Origin: Sapria himalayana
Lineage: Eukaryota > Streptophyta > Magnoliopsida > Malpighiales > Rafflesiaceae
Assembly (NCBI GenBank): GCA_029783825.1
Contig: JAREIK010010368.1
Coordinates: 1 to 64,000, forward strand
Direction: 5' to 3'
Length of the DNA: 64,000 nt
Part shown: in pieces, positions 1-13,745 of the stretch
Layout of the letters: each line of letters opens with the position of its first letter
How positions within the stretch are numbered: position 1 is the first letter of the stretch
Notes under the pieces: generated by a model
What the model saw: only the letters and a program-made list of their open reading frames with translations
Database searches by the model: none
What the model was told of the DNA's origin: nothing
Made by a program: the position numbers and the translations under genes

Positions 1-1058
1 TACAAAACAAAATGATTCATAAGAAAAGCAAAATATATTACTATATAATAATTTTTTGTTTTGAATTTTTTTTTCTTTTAAAAAGTTTATAATAATTTTT
101 TGATGAAAAAAATTTATATAAATTTATTTGTATAACTCAATTTATTTTATAATTAATATTTATATATAAATAAACAAATAAATAATTAAATAAATATTTA
201 AAATTTTAATGAAAAAAAATGAGATTTATTATTTATTATTTAGTGATACTGGTTTAATTTAAATTAGATCTGTCTCATTAATAATTTATTTTGTTATTTA
301 TATTTCTAGAAAATAAATTGATAAATAATAAAATAACAATTTAAAATTATACTGAATAAAAATTAAAATGAGATTTATGATTTATTATTAATGTATACCA
401 GTTTAATGATTTAAGCATTTAGAGGTTTTGTCGTTAGAGTTTAGCGATTTATGTTTTTAGGCTTTTAGTGGTTTATATGTTTTATTTAAAAAAATAAAAT
501 AACTAAAAAAATTTCTATAATTTTTTATCATTTTCATAGGTTATAACATTTGAAAATATAATAATATTTAAAATTTTTTGAAATTTTAATACAATATTTT
601 GTTATAATAATATTAATAATTATATATCATATAAATTTAATATAAAGAATTTTATTGATATATATTATAATAATGATCAAAAATTAAATTTATAAACTAT
701 TAATATTAAGATAGATATTAATTAAAAAATATTTACAAAACTCAAATTGATTCAAAATTAAAGTAAAATATATTACTTGATAATAATTTTTAATTTTTGA
801 ATTTATACTTCTTTTATAAGCTTATATTTTTATTAGATAAATAATATATTATTTAAATTATATTTGTCCCACTCATAATTTATTTTGTAATAAAAATTTC
901 TAAATATATACACGAATAAATAATTAAAGTGAATATTTAAAAAATAATAAATATCAATAAAAAATAGATTTATTAATTATTAAGTAGTATTTAGCAGTTT
1001 AATGGTTTATGTATTTAGGCATTACGGGGTTTAGGAGTTTACTGATTTAACTTTATAT
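1..1058 (+). repeat. AT-rich ~595-bp satellite, plus orientation (block 1)
   Basis: Two partial monomers of the window-wide AT satellite. The dyad region is at about 530-560 (one arm mutated). The TTTAG-rich phased block is at about 410-490 and again at 1,000-1,058. The orientation is called plus because the order is GGTTTATAGGTTTTATTT, then dyad, then long A/T stretch, then TTTAGG block. The block is interrupted at 1,059 by the hAT insertion. No gene is visible. Confidence 0.9.
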
Positions 1059-1066
1059 GCACCCAG
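1059..1066. repeat. Left target-site duplication of hAT copy 1
   Basis: Eight bases, GCACCCAG, lie directly outside the left hAT terminus. The right flank has GCATTTAG (4,738-4,745), which is the normal satellite sequence. Five of eight bases match. An 8-bp duplication is the hAT superfamily hallmark; the mismatches suggest an old insertion. Confidence 0.65.
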
Positions 1067-1652
1067 TAGGGCTGCTCATGAGATTGGAAGATTCGCGACC
1101 CGACCCGAAGTCTTGTCCCGAAGAATCGAGATTGAGAAAAATCAGTTGACTTTGACTTTTCCCGTCCCATTATGTCAAGTATTTTTTCTTTTGAGACTGT
1201 TCTGGATGTTAAGCAATATCCATCTCGAGAACCGTCCCATCCTAAAAAACTGATACAAGATCCAGGAATATATATATATATATATATATATAACATGAAG
1301 ATGCGACCAATTCAGCTCCTGCCCATCTAATTCCGACCCACCTATTGCTGTTCCGACGAGTTCCAAGCCACCTCATGCCATTCCATCCGTGTTTAGTATG
1401 TCCAGCCCTTGTCTGTCGCACTTCTGGTTGCCTCCACCGTGTCCCAGATGCCACCAGCCTTTTGGTTTGTTTTTTTGACGAGAATTGAGTGATTAATTAT
1501 TATTATTATGTGTCTCAGTCATTTTTGTTGAGTATTGGTTGTGGTGTTGTGGTTGGCCGAATGAGTTGGCTGAATGTGTTATAGCTAGTTTTGTAGAGCT
1601 TGCTTGTTTGAAATATTTATATGTATTTATGCTTAACATATCATATTAATTA

Positions 1653-3780
1653 ATGGCAATGCAGATGGCATAATCCACTGGTAAATAAAAAATTAATAAA
1701 TTGAAGATGATCACATCTCAAATGATCAAAGTACTGGTAAATCCAATCATCATTTTTTCACGAACCCACCTATTGTTACGGCAGGTTCTTCAATTCCAAT
1801 TGTAAAAGAAAGTCTTGGTACATCTGAACCTCAGCTCATAAAAAGTATAAGTCTGCTGTTTGGAAAACTTATGAGATATTAATTGATTCAGATGGAAATA
1901 AAACGGGTAGGGCACTTGTATATGGTGCAGGAAAGAATACTTGGCAAAAAGTGATCAAGGTACTTCGGGTTTATGGAAATACTTGAGAGAGACTTGTAGG
2001 CAATTTCCACACAAAAAAGAATTATAGAAAGCTCCCAAGGTAAGAGAGTCACAATCGTTATTGAGTTTTTCCTAAAAGGTACTAGTTCAAAGGATAACCG
2101 AATTAACTTGTTGGCAAGTGATCAACACTAGTTAGGGAGGCTTGGTGAAACTTATTATACAAAGATGAAATTGCCTTTTTGTTTTGTTGAGAGGGGATGA
2201 TTGTAGGAGTTTTGTGAACTTAGTGTGCCTCAATTTAAAATTCCATCTAGCACATATATTGAGGGATTGTTTTACGTTGTTTGTAGGAAGGAAAAACAGA
2301 CATTATTGACGAGCCCTGGCATATAATCTCATTGGTTGTAGGTTGTCATTGACTACCGACACTTGGACTAGCCTTCACAAATTTGTCTTATAATGTTTGA
2401 GTGTTCATTTCATTGATTCTCCATGGAATATGCATAAAGGCTTTGAACTTTTGTGTAATTAAAAGTCATTATGGAGTTAATATTAGAAATGCTATTGAGT
2501 TTGCATGAATGCATAGGGTTTGAGAAAGTTGATGTTCATTAATGTTGACAATGCATCAAATAAAGATGTTGCAGTTGAACAATTGCAAAAAAAAGGGTTG
2601 TGAAGAAAAGTGTTGTACCTTTGAGAGGCGGAGCATTTTCATATGAGATGTTGTGCTCATATCCTAAATTAATTGTCAGAGATGGCATTTGCAGTAGTTG
2701 AGGGTGCTATTCAAAAATTAGAGGTGTGATGAAATATGCGAGGAGCAGTCCTAAAAGATTAGATATGTTTAAGTTATGAGTTGAAGAAGCAAATTGACAT
2801 ATGGATCTTCATTGCAATTAGATTGTCCTACAAGATGGAATTCAACTTTTTTTATGCTACAAACTGATATAAAATATCAAAAAGAATTTGATAAGTGGGT
2901 AAGTACAAAGACAAAAGGTTTTGAAGGAGTTTGGTTTCAAACGTTCCAACTGAGAGAGACTAAACAAATGCCAAAATTTGGCTCATTTCTTGAAAACTTA
3001 TTATGAGGTAACTTTTAAATTTTCTGGCTCATAATATTCTACCTCTAGTGTTATTTTCCTAGATTATTCAATTTTTAAAAAAAATGAGATTTGTGAAATA
3101 GTAGAGATACAATGGTGTCTGAAATTGGTATGAAAATTAGGCATAAATTCAACAAATTTGGGTTCTCTTTAGTCAACAAATATATGCTTTTTGTAGCAGT
3201 AGTGTTGGATCCTTGATATAAGCTCCAATATCTCAAGTAAGTACACTAGTATTATGAAGAGGAATTGGCTAAATATTTGGTGAAAAAGTTATAAATGCTT
3301 TAAATGAGATGATGGCTGATTATAAAGATTTAATAAGATGAATCAGAGAAGATGATTTCTCTTCTACTGTTTGAAGAAAAATGATGATTTATTGATGGTA
3401 GTGAACTTATGTTGATGATTTTTTTTGTGAATTGAAGAAAGAACAAGAAGTTGCAGCTTTGGAAGAGTTGGATAGGTACTTGGAGGACAAACTTGAAAAA
3501 AATAGAATTGATTTTGATCTTCTATACTGGTGTAAGGTAAATGAGGTGGGGGTATCCTTCTTGGCAATGTAGCAAGGATGTATTTGCTTATCCAAGCATC
3601 TACTATGGCATACTAATCTACATTTAGCAGTGGGGGGAGAACTTAGATAAATTTAAAAGTTCTTTAACACATATTACAGCTAAAGTTCTCATATGTCTAC
3701 AAGATTGGTTGAAAAGCTCAAACAAACCTATTGAAATTGTAGAATTAGTTTCAAGACTTGATGATAATGAATCATGTTAG
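1653..3780 (+). pseudogene. hAT transposase pseudogene (BED finger / RNase H-like / dimerisation type)
   Basis: Remnant of a plant hAT transposase, which cuts and re-inserts its own element in the nucleus. Recognisable pieces in order on the plus strand: an N-terminal region with a degraded BED zinc finger at about 1,840-2,030; the RNase H-like core, with a VDNASN-type motif near 2,545-2,565 (an aspartate region in this family) and, at about 2,794-2,880, the family motif CPTRWNST; a KLQYLK-like segment near 3,220-3,245; and the C-terminal dimerisation region at about 3,600-3,720 with a STFSSGGRT-like motif and LICLQDW. Stops and frameshifts separate these pieces; the longest open stretch is only about 70 codons. 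A stop closes the last piece at 3,778-3,780. The start is the first ATG upstream of the region shared with the other copy and is uncertain. Confidence 0.8.
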
Positions 3781-4737
3781 TATACAAATCTTGCTAATTT
3801 TAATTTCAGTTTTACATATTTTATTCATTCAATTTAAAAAAATATGGTCAATTATAATCTTAAGAGGGGGTCACAAGATCCAATATTTATAAGGTAATAT
3901 ATTGGAATGGGTGTATTAAATTTTATAGGTAATATTTTGTTTTTTTATTACTCTTTCATCTTACAAATTTATGACTACATGATTAACCACGTTTTCCATC
4001 TTTGGTTGTCCTTCTACAGTGGAGGGAGAAGAGGAGGAGTTGTAAAAGAGATAATTAATTGGGTTTGGATTTTCATTGTTGTCCCGGGACGGACCTTTGA
4101 AATGATTATTATCATGGTTGTTATTAGTTGTATTTTTTTTGTTATATTAAGCTGCCTAATTTTAGCAATTGCTTAAGTAGTAATTGATGCTACCAATGTT
4201 TGTGGTCATCTTTAGCTATTCCTTAATATTTTAAGTAATTATTTAAAAATGTAGTATTGCTATTATTGTTAACTTTCACTCGGCTGAAACAAAGCCAACT
4301 TGTGAAAAAATAAAGAACCAAATTAAGCACACAACTCGGTCCCATTCTATTTAACATTTCTATCCTTTTCTGCACATCAATGCTTTTGACAAGGTAATGG
4401 AACTCGTTTGTGGTATTCAGCCTATTTGACAAAATAAATTTGCCCAATTTGAGTTTGAAAGATACATAAATAAGGAATGATAAATGGTACAACAAAAGGT
4501 TTCGACATTAACTAACTTGGCCGATTTGAAGAAAATAAATTCAAAAAAAATGTCCGAACTCCGTTCCGTCCCGGAACCATTTTCTCCTACCCAAAATACC
4601 CGATCTCCGTCCCATCCAATCCTGATATTTTCAACCTATGGGATGGGTCTGGATCTTCAAAAAAAATAATCTCCCAAACTGTGAGAAGGGACTGGAGATT
4701 TGTAATCCCATCGCGTCCCATCACATGAGAACCCCTA
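3781..4737 (+). other. 3' non-coding and subterminal part of hAT copy 1
   Basis: This stretch follows the transposase stop and is matched by about 35,319-36,290 in the other copy, so it belongs to the element. The 89-codon opening at 3,907-4,176 contains a hydrophobic run and no recognisable domain. The counterpart in copy 2 is not kept open, so I do not call a gene. From about 4,545 the sequence becomes rich in CCCATCC/GGGATGGG motifs up to the terminus. Confidence 0.6.
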
Positions 4738-7700
4738 GCATTTAGTGGTTTATAGGTTTTATTTAAAAAATAAATAACAAAAAAATTATTTTAATTATTT
4801 TTTGATATTTTCTAAGGTTATAACCGTTGAAAATATATTAATTTTTAAATTTTTTTCAAATGTGAATACAATATATAGTTATACTAATCATTATATTTAT
4901 ATATAATTATAAATTCAATATAACTAATTTTATTGATCAATATTTTAATAATAATCAAAAAATAAATTAATAATCCATTAATAATAAGATAGATATTAAT
5001 TAAAATATAATTACAAAACTTAAAATGATTCATAATCAAAGAAAAATATATTACTATATAATAATTTTTGTTGTTGAATTTTTTTCTTCTTTTAATAAGT
5101 TTATCTATATTTTTTTAATGAAAAATAATTTATATAAATTATATTTTTCTAACTCATAATTTATTTTGTAATAAATATTTATATATAAATAAACAAATAA
5201 ATAATAAAAAGAATATTTAAAATTATAATGAAAAAATAATGAGATTTATTATTTTTTATTTATTATTTAGGGATACTGGTTTGATTTAACTTAGATTCGT
5301 CTCACTAATAATTTATTTTTTAATTAATATTTCTATAAAAATAAACTGATAATAATTAAAATAAAAATATAAAATTATACTGAATAAAAATTAAATGAGA
5401 TTTAAGATTTATTATTAATGTATACCAGTTTAATAGTTTAAGTATTTAGAGGTTTTGTAGTTAGGAGTTTAGAGATTGATGTTTTTAGGCTTTTAGTGGT
5501 TTATAGGTTTTATATATAAAAAACAAAATAACAAAAAAATTTCAATAATTTGTTATAATTTTCATAGGTTATAACCTTTGAAAATATAATAATATTTATA
5601 ATTTTTTGAAATGTGAATACAATATTTAGTTTTAATTATATTAATAATTATATATCATATAAATTTAATATAATCAATGTTATTGATAAATAATATAATA
5701 ATGATCAAAAATTAAATTAATAAACAATAAATAAAAAGATAGATATTAATTAAAAAATATTTACAAAACCCAAATTGATTCAAAATTAAAGTAATACTAG
5801 GATAATAATTTTAAATTTTTAAATTTCTACTTCTTTTATAAGAGTATATTTTTTTTATTTAAAATAAATTAATTAAATTATATTTGTCACACTCATACTT
5901 TATTTTGTAATAAATATTTCTATAAAATAAACTAATAAATAATTAAAATGAACATTTAAAATTATAATAAATAGAAATAAAAATTAGATTTATTAATTAT
6001 TAAGGAGTATATAGTAGTTTAATGGTTTATGTATTTAGGCATTACGGGGTTTAGGAGTATACTGATTTAACTTTGTATGCATTTAGTGGTTTATATGTTT
6101 TATTAAGAAAAAAAATAAAATAACATTTATTTTTATTATTTTTTGATATTTTCAAATGTTATAGTCTTTGAAATATAATAGTTTTTAAATTTTTTTCAAA
6201 AGTGAATAAATTTTTATTTATAATAATCATAATAATTATATATCATATAAATTCAATATAAACAATTTTATTGATAGATATTCTAATAATTATCAAAAAA
6301 TAAATTAAAAATCTTTTATGAATAAGATTGATATTACTTAAAATATAATATCAAAACCTAAAATGATTCAAAAGCAAAGCAAAATAGATTACTTAATATT
6401 AATTATTTGTTTTAAATTTTTATTATTTTTATAAGCTTATCTATTTTTTGATGAAAAATAATTTTTATAAATTATATTTTTATCATAATTTATTTTATAA
6501 TTATATATATATATAAATAAAAAACTAAACAATCAAAATGAATTTTTTTATTTATAATGAAAACAAATAAAAATGACATTTATTAATTATTATTTAGGGT
6601 CAACCCATTTAAACGAATATCTAATAGGGGCATCGGGATTTTGTAGTTTAGTGATTTAAGTGTTTAGAAATTTAGTGATTTATAGGTTTTATTTAAACAA
6701 TGAAATAATAAAAAAATATTTTTTAGTTTTTTCACATGTTGAAAGGTTATAATCTTTAAAAATATAATAATTTTAAATTTTTTTTCAAAAGTGATTACAA
6801 TATTTTGCTATAATAATTATTAAATCTATATATCATATAAATTAAATATAAATATTTTTATTGATAAATATTCTAATAATGATCAAAAAATAAATTAATA
6901 ATCTATTATTAATATGTTAGATATCAATTAAAATATAATTACAAAACCTAAAATGATTCAGAAACAAAGTAAAATATTTACTATATATTAATTTTTTGTT
7001 TTTAATTTTTTTTCTTTTAATAAGTTTATCTATAATTTTTTGTTGAAAAATAATTTATATAAATTATATTTGTATAACTTAAAATTAATTTGATAATTAC
7101 TATTTATATAAAAATAAACAAATAAATTATTAAAATGAATATTTAAAATTATAATGAAAAAAATAAAAATGAGATATATTATTTATTATTTAGGATATAC
7201 ATGTTTAATAAAATTTATTTATTTAGGGTTTTAGAGATTTATAAGTTATTGTTTAAGTATTTAGGCATATAATGGTTTTAATTATTAATGTATACCACTT
7301 TAATAGTTTACGTATTTAGAAGTTTTGTCGTTTAGGAGTTTAGCTTTTTATATTTTTAGGAATTTAGGGTTTATAGTTTTATTAAAACAATAAAATAACA
7401 AAAAAAATTATAATTTTTTCTCATTTTCATAGGTTATAACCTTTGAAAATATAATAATATTTAAAAGTTTTTGAAATGTGAATACAATATTTAGTTATAA
7501 TAATTTTAATAATTATATATCATATAAATTTAATATAAACAATTTTATTGATAGATATTATAATAATGATCAAAAATTAAATTAATAAACTATTAATAAT
7601 AAGATTGATATTAATTAACAAATATTTATAAAACCCAAATTGATTCAAAATTAAAGTAAAAAATATTACTGGATAATAATTATTAATTTTTAAATTTTTA

Positions 7701-10700
7701 CTTCTTTTATTAGCGTATATATTTTTTTGTTAAAAAATAAATTATTTAAATTATATTTGTTACACTCATAATTTATTTTGTAATAAATATTTTTATAAAA
7801 ATAAACTTATAAATAATTAAAATGAATATTTAAAATAATAATAAATTGAAATAAAAATTAGATTTCTTAATTATTAAGTAGCATATAGTGTTTAATTGTT
7901 TATGTATTTAGGCATTACGGGTCTTAGGAGTTTATTGATTTTACTGTGTATGCATTTAGTGGTTTATAGGTTTTATTTAAAAATTAAAATAACAAAATAT
8001 TTATTTTTATTATTTTTTGATATTTTCAAAGGTTATAACCTTTGAAAATAAAATAACTTATAGATTTTTTTCAAAAGCGAGTTCAATATTTAGTTATAAT
8101 AATCATTATATTTATATATCATATAAATTCAATATGAACAATTTATTGATAAATATTTTAATAATGATCAAAAAATAAATTAATAATCTATTATTAATAA
8201 GATAGATATCAATTAAAATATAATAAAAAAACATAAAATGATTCAGAAAAAATCAATATATATTACTATATAATAATTTGTTGTTTTGATTTTTTTTTTC
8301 TTTTAAAAAGTTTATCCATATTTTTTTGATAAAAATTAATTTATATAAATTATATTGGTCTAACTCATAATTTATTTTTTAATTAATATTTATATAAAAA
8401 TAAACAAATAATTAATTAAAATGAATATTTACAATTATAATGAAAAAAATAATATTGAGATTTAATCTTTATTATTTGGGTATACCAATCTAATTTAAAT
8501 TAGATCAATCTCGCTAATAATTTATTTTATAATTAATATTTCTATAAAAATAAACTGATAAATAATTAAAATAAAAATTTAAAATTATACTGAATAAAAA
8601 TTAAAAAGAGATTTATGAATTATTATTAATGTATACCAGTTTAATCTAGATATTATAATAATGATCAAAAAAGATTTAATAAACTATTATTAATAAGATA
8701 GATATTATTTAAAATATATTTGCATAATCTAAATGTATTCAAAATCAAAGTAAAATATATTGCTATATAATAATTTTTTTTAATGTTTGGCATTTTTTCT
8801 AAGTTTATATTTTGTTTGTAAAAATAAATTATTTAACTTATATTTGTCTTACTGATAATTTATTTTGTAATTTATAATTTTATAATAATAAACTAATAAA
8901 TAATTAAATGAAAATTTAAAATTATAATGAATACAAATAAAATTGGGATTTATTATTTATTATTCAGAAAATACTTGTTTAATGGTTTAAGTATTTAGGT
9001 GTTTTTTGGTTTAAAAGTTTATTGATTTAATTGTTTAGACCTTTAGTGATTTATAGTTTTTATTTAAATAATGAAACAACAAAAAATTTAATTTTTTTTG
9101 ATCTTTTTTTTAATTTTTGAAGGTTGTAACCTTCAAAAATATAATAATTTTAATTTTTTTTAAATGTGAATATAATATTTAGTTATAATAATCTTAATAA
9201 TTTTATATAATGTAAACTAAATATAAATAATTTTATTAATAAACATTACAATAATGATCAATAAATTAATTAATAAACTAGTATTAATAAGAATGATATA
9301 AATTAAAATATAATTTTAAAATCTAAAATAATTCAAAATCAAAATAAGATATATTAATAAAAAATAATTTTTTATTTTTAAAATTTTGCCTGTTTTTATA
9401 TGCATATATAGTTTTTTTGTTAAAAAAAATTAGTTAAATTTTATCTGTCTCACTAATAATTTATTTTGTAATTAATATTTCTATAAAAATAAACAGATAA
9501 ATAATAAAATGAATTTTTAAAATTATAATGAATACTAATAAAAATGAGAATTATGATTTATTATTTAGACTATACTAATTTAATGTTTTGAGTATTTATG
9601 AGCTTCGGGCATTAGGAGTTTAGTCATTTTAGTATTTAGTCAATAAGTGGTTTATAGGTTTTATTTTAAAAATAAAATAAAAAAAAGTATTTTTGTTATT
9701 TTTTCTCATTTTTGAATGTTATAACCTTTGAAAATATAATAATTTTTATTTTTTTTTTAAAAAGTGAATACAATATGAAGTTAATAATCATAATAATTAA
9801 ATATCATATAAATTAAATATAAATTATTTTATTGGTATCTATTATAATAATGATCATAAAAAAATAATAAACAATTATTAATAAGATAAATATTATTAAA
9901 AATATATTTTCATAACCTAAAATGATTCTTAATCATAGTGAAATATTTTACTAAATATTAATTTTAAAATTTTAAATTCTTGTATTCATTTATATGCTTA
10001 AATATTTTTTGATGAAAAATAAATTTTTTAAATTATATTTGTCTCACTAATAATTTATTTTTTAATTTATATTTCTATAAAAATAAACTAATAAATAATT
10101 AAGATGTATGTTTAAAATTATAATGAATACTAATAAAAATGAGATTTATTTTTTATTATATATAGTATACCAGTTTAATGGTTAAATTATTTAGGAGTTT
10201 TGTCGTTTAAAAGTTTAGCAATTTATGTTTTTAGGCATTTAGTGGTTTATAGGTTTTATTTATATAATAAAAATAAATTTTTTTTTATTTTTTCTGATTT
10301 TCTAAGGTTATAATATTTGAAAAGAAAATAATATTTAAAATTTTTAGAATTGTGTATACCATGTATAATTATATTAATCTTACTAATTATATATCATATA
10401 AATTAAATATAAACAATTTTAATGATAGAAATTATAATAATGATCATAAATTAAATTAACAAACTATTATTAAAAATCTATAATATTAATTAAAATATAT
10501 TTACATAACACAAAATGATTCAAAATCAAATCAAAATATATTACTAAATAATAATATTTAATTTTTAAATTTATCTTACTTTTTTTAAGCTTATATTTTT
10601 TTTTGATTAAATATAAATTAGTTAGATATTATTTGACTCATTCGAAATTTATTTTGAATTAATTTTTCTAAAAAATTAAACTATAAATAATTAAAATGAA

Positions 10701-11350
10701 TATTTAAAATTTAATAAATAGAAATATAAATGAGATTTATTATTTAATAAGTAAAATATAGCTATTAAAAGGTTTATGTATTTAGGGGTTTCGGGGTTTA
10801 TGAGCATACTGATTTAAGTAAGTAATCATTTAATGATCTTTGGGTTTTATTTGAAAAATAAAATAACAAAAAACTTATTTTTATTATTTTTTCTCATTCT
10901 TTAAGGTTATAACTTTTGAAAATATAATAGTTTTTAAATTTTTTTCAAAAGTGAAAACATTTTTATTTATAATAATCATAATAATTATATATCATATAAA
11001 TTCAATATAAAAAATTTTATTGATAGATATTCTAATAATTATCAAAAAATAAATTAAAAATCTATTATGAATAAGATTGATATTACTTAAAATATAATAT
11101 CAAAACCTAAAATGATTCAAAAGCAAAGCAAAATAGATTACTTAATATTAATTATTTGTTTTTAAATTTTTATTCTTTTTATAAGCTTATCTATTTTATG
11201 ATGAAAATAATTTTTATAAATTATATTTTTAACTCATAATTTATTTTATAATTAATACAGATATACAAATAAAAAACTAAAGTTCAAAATAATTTTTAAA
11301 AATTATAATGAAAACAAATGAAATTGATATTTATTAATTATTATTTAGTG
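4738..11350 (+). repeat. AT satellite array, plus orientation (block 2)
   Basis: About eleven monomers. The dyad recurs near 4,817, 5,570, 6,155, 6,745, 7,435, 8,035, 9,127, 9,722, 10,308 and 10,908, mostly 585-600 bp apart, with a 755-bp unit (4,817-5,570) that carries an internal duplication and an irregular gap around 8,640. The first eight bases (4,738-4,745, GCATTTAG) are the right target duplication of hAT copy 1. Subtype tags differ between monomers (for example the TATGCATTTAG tag near 6,079 and 7,945), which indicates higher-order structure. No gene is visible. Confidence 0.92.
9300..11340 (+). repeat. 2-kb higher-order satellite segment, direct copy 1
   Basis: This stretch and 21,030-23,060 share the same order of monomer subtypes and many private variants, at a constant offset of about 11,735 bp. 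Shared tags include the GAGCTTCG tag near 9,600 and 21,330, the AGCTATTAAAAGG tag near 10,760 and 22,494, and AAGTAAGTAATCATTTAATG near 10,816 and 22,548. This points to duplication of a multi-monomer unit, not independent drift. Confidence 0.65.
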
Positions 11351-11385
11351 TATAACTAAATAATTTATTTTATTAATTATTTAGT
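11340..11385. repeat. Alternating inverted short repeats at an array orientation switch
   Basis: Three alternating inverted copies of the same short satellite word. TTATTTAGT (11,341-11,349) pairs with ACTAAATAA (11,355-11,363) across a 5-base spacer, and ACTAAATAATT (11,355-11,365) pairs with AATTATTTAGT (11,375-11,385) across nine bases. To the left the satellite reads plus, to the right minus, with no other sequence between. Confidence 0.75.
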
Positions 11386-13745
11386 GAAAAATAATTTATT
11401 GTTTATATTGAATTTATATAATATAAATTATAATGATTATTATAACTAAATATTGTATTCACATTTTAAAAAAATATAAAAATTTATATATTTTCAAAGG
11501 TTATAACCTTTGAAAATATCAATAAATAATAAAAATAAATTTTTTATTAATTTATTTTTTTAATAAAACCTATAAACCACTAAATGCATACACAGTTAAA
11601 TCAGTAAACTCCTAAACCTCATAAAACCTAAATACATAAACCATTAAACCTCTATATACTACTTAATAATTAATAAATCTAATTTTTATTTCTATTTATT
11701 ATAATTTTAAATATTTATTAGTTTATTTTTATAGAAATATTTATTACAAATTAAATTATGAGAGTGACATATATATTTTAATTAATTTATTTTTAATCAA
11801 AAAATATATATGCTTATAAAAGAAGTAAAAATTTAAAAATTAAAAATTATTATTAAGTAATACATTTTACTTTAATTTTGAATCAATTTGGATTTTGTAA
11901 ATATTTTTTAATTAATATCAATCTTTTTATTAATAGTTTATAAATTTAAATTTTGATCATAATTATATTATCTATCAATAAAATTGTATATATTGAATAT
12001 ATATGATATATAAATATTAATATTATTATAACTAAATATTGTATTCACATTTCAAAATTATTTAAATATTATGATATTTCAAAGGTTATGACCTATGAAA
12101 ATGAGAAAAAATTACAATTTTTTTTTGTTATTTTATTGTTTAAATAAAACCTATAAGCCACTAAATGCCTAAAAACATAAATTGCTAAACTCCTAAACAA
12201 TAAAACCTCTAAATACTTAAACCATTAAACTTGTGTACATTAATAAAAAATCATAAATCTTCATTTAATTTTTATTAAGTATAATTTTAAATTTTTATTC
12301 TAATTATTTATAAGTTTATTTTTATAGAAATATTAATTATAAAATAAATTATTAGTGAGACAGATCTAATTTAAATAATTTATTTTCATCAAAAAAATAT
12401 ATCTCATTATAAAAAGATGCATAATTTTAAAAACAAAAATTTATTATTTAGTAATATATTTTATTTTTATTTTGAATCATTTTAGATTTTTCAATTATAT
12501 TTTAATTTATATCGTTCTTATTAATAATAGTTTATTATTTTTTATTGATCATTATTATAATATGTATTAATAAAATTATTTATATTGAGTTTACATTATA
12601 TATAATTATTAAGATTATTATTATTGAATATTATATTCACATTTAAAAAAAATTAAAAATTATTATATTTTCAAAGGTTATAACCTTCAAAGATTAAAAA
12701 AAAATCAAAAAATTAAATTTTGTATTTTTTCATTCTTTAAATAAAAATTATAAATCACTTAAGGCCTAAACACCTAAATCACTAAACCTCAAAACGCATA
12801 AATACTTAAACCATTAAACTAGTATATCCTGATAAAAAATAATAAATCTTTATTTAATTTTATTCATTATAATTTTAAAGATTCATTTTAAATATTTATT
12901 AGTTTATTTTTATAGAATTATAAATTAAAATTAAATTATGAGGAAGACAAATATAATTAAAATAATTTACTTTTAATAACAAAAAATATAAACTTATAAA
13001 AAGAAGCAAAACATTAAAGAAAGTATTATTTTGTAATATATTTTACTTTGATTTTGAATTAATTTACGTTTTGCAAATATATTTAAAATAATATCTATCT
13101 TATTAATAATAGTTTATTAATTTATTTTTTGATCATTAATATAATATATTTCAATATAATTGTTTATATTGAATTTACATAATATATAATTATTATGATT
13201 ATCATAACTAAATATAGCATTCACATATAAAAAAAATTTAAAAATTGTTATATTTTCAAAGTTTATAACCTTCAAAAATGAGAAAAAATAACAAAAAATA
13301 AATTTTTTGTTATATCATTGTTTAAATAAAACTTATAAACCATTAAATGCCTAAATACATAAATAACTAAACTACTAAACCCCGAAGCCCCTAAATACTT
13401 AAACCTTTAAACTCGTAAACCTTAAATATAATTTAAATAATTTATAGAAATATTAATTACAAAATAAATTATGAGTGATACAAATATAATTTAAATAATA
13501 TATTTTTCATCAAAAAAACATATAAGCTTATAAAATGATGCAAAAAATAAAAAAAATTATTATTTAGTATTAAATTTTACTTTGATTTTGAATCATTGTA
13601 AGTTTTTTAATTATATTTTAATTTATATCTATCATATTAATAATAGTTTATTAAATTATTTTTTGATAAATGATATAATATCTTTCAATAAAATTATTTA
13701 TATTTAGTTTATATTATATATAGTTATAATATTTATTATTACTAA
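11386..13745 (-). repeat. AT satellite array, minus orientation (block 3)
   Basis: About four monomers in reverse orientation, with dyads near 11,503, 12,083, 12,678 and 13,265. The copy at 11,488-11,519 is a perfect 32-bp palindrome. The clearest octamer-phased telomere-like block in the window is at 13,336-13,423. The array ends abruptly at about 13,745, within a monomer, at the start of non-satellite sequence. Confidence 0.9.
13336..13423 (-). repeat. Octamer-phased TAAANNNN block (telomere-like)
   Basis: Eleven consecutive 8-base units, ten beginning TAAA and one GAAG: TAAACCAT, TAAATGCC, TAAATACA, TAAATAAC, TAAACTAC, TAAACCCC, GAAGCCCC, TAAATACT, TAAACCTT, TAAACTCG, TAAACCTT. The phase is perfect across 88 bp. 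Equivalent, less regular blocks occur in every monomer. The words resemble plant telomeric CCCTAAA stretched by one base. Confidence 0.85.

Larger units (their letters stand above)
1067..4737 (+). mobile_element. hAT DNA transposon, full length, degenerate (copy 1)
   Basis: An element of about 3.67 kb inserted in the satellite. The left end starts TAGGGCTGCTCATG and the right end, read on the minus strand, starts TAGGGGTTCTCATG, giving imperfect terminal inverted repeats of about 14 bp or more. Both ends are rich in short GGGACGGGATGGG/CCCATCCC-type subterminal motifs (1,081-1,170 and 4,560-4,725), which in hAT elements bind transposase. The interior carries a transposase pseudogene (about 1,653-3,780). 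A (TA)n microsatellite lies at about 1,268-1,291. It is flanked by a degenerate 8-bp duplication. It shares sequence with the minus-strand copy at 35,319-38,612, which lacks the first ~390 bp seen here. The coding region is broken, so the element is non-autonomous now. Confidence 0.86.

Noticed and set aside
1039..1454. Three overlapping minus-strand open frames
   Set aside because: They lie in the non-coding 5' end of hAT copy 1 across a (TA)n microsatellite and have no counterpart in the other copy.
3907..4176. 89-codon frame with a membrane-like hydrophobic stretch
   Set aside because: It lies in the 3' non-coding part of hAT copy 1; the matching region of copy 2 does not keep the frame.
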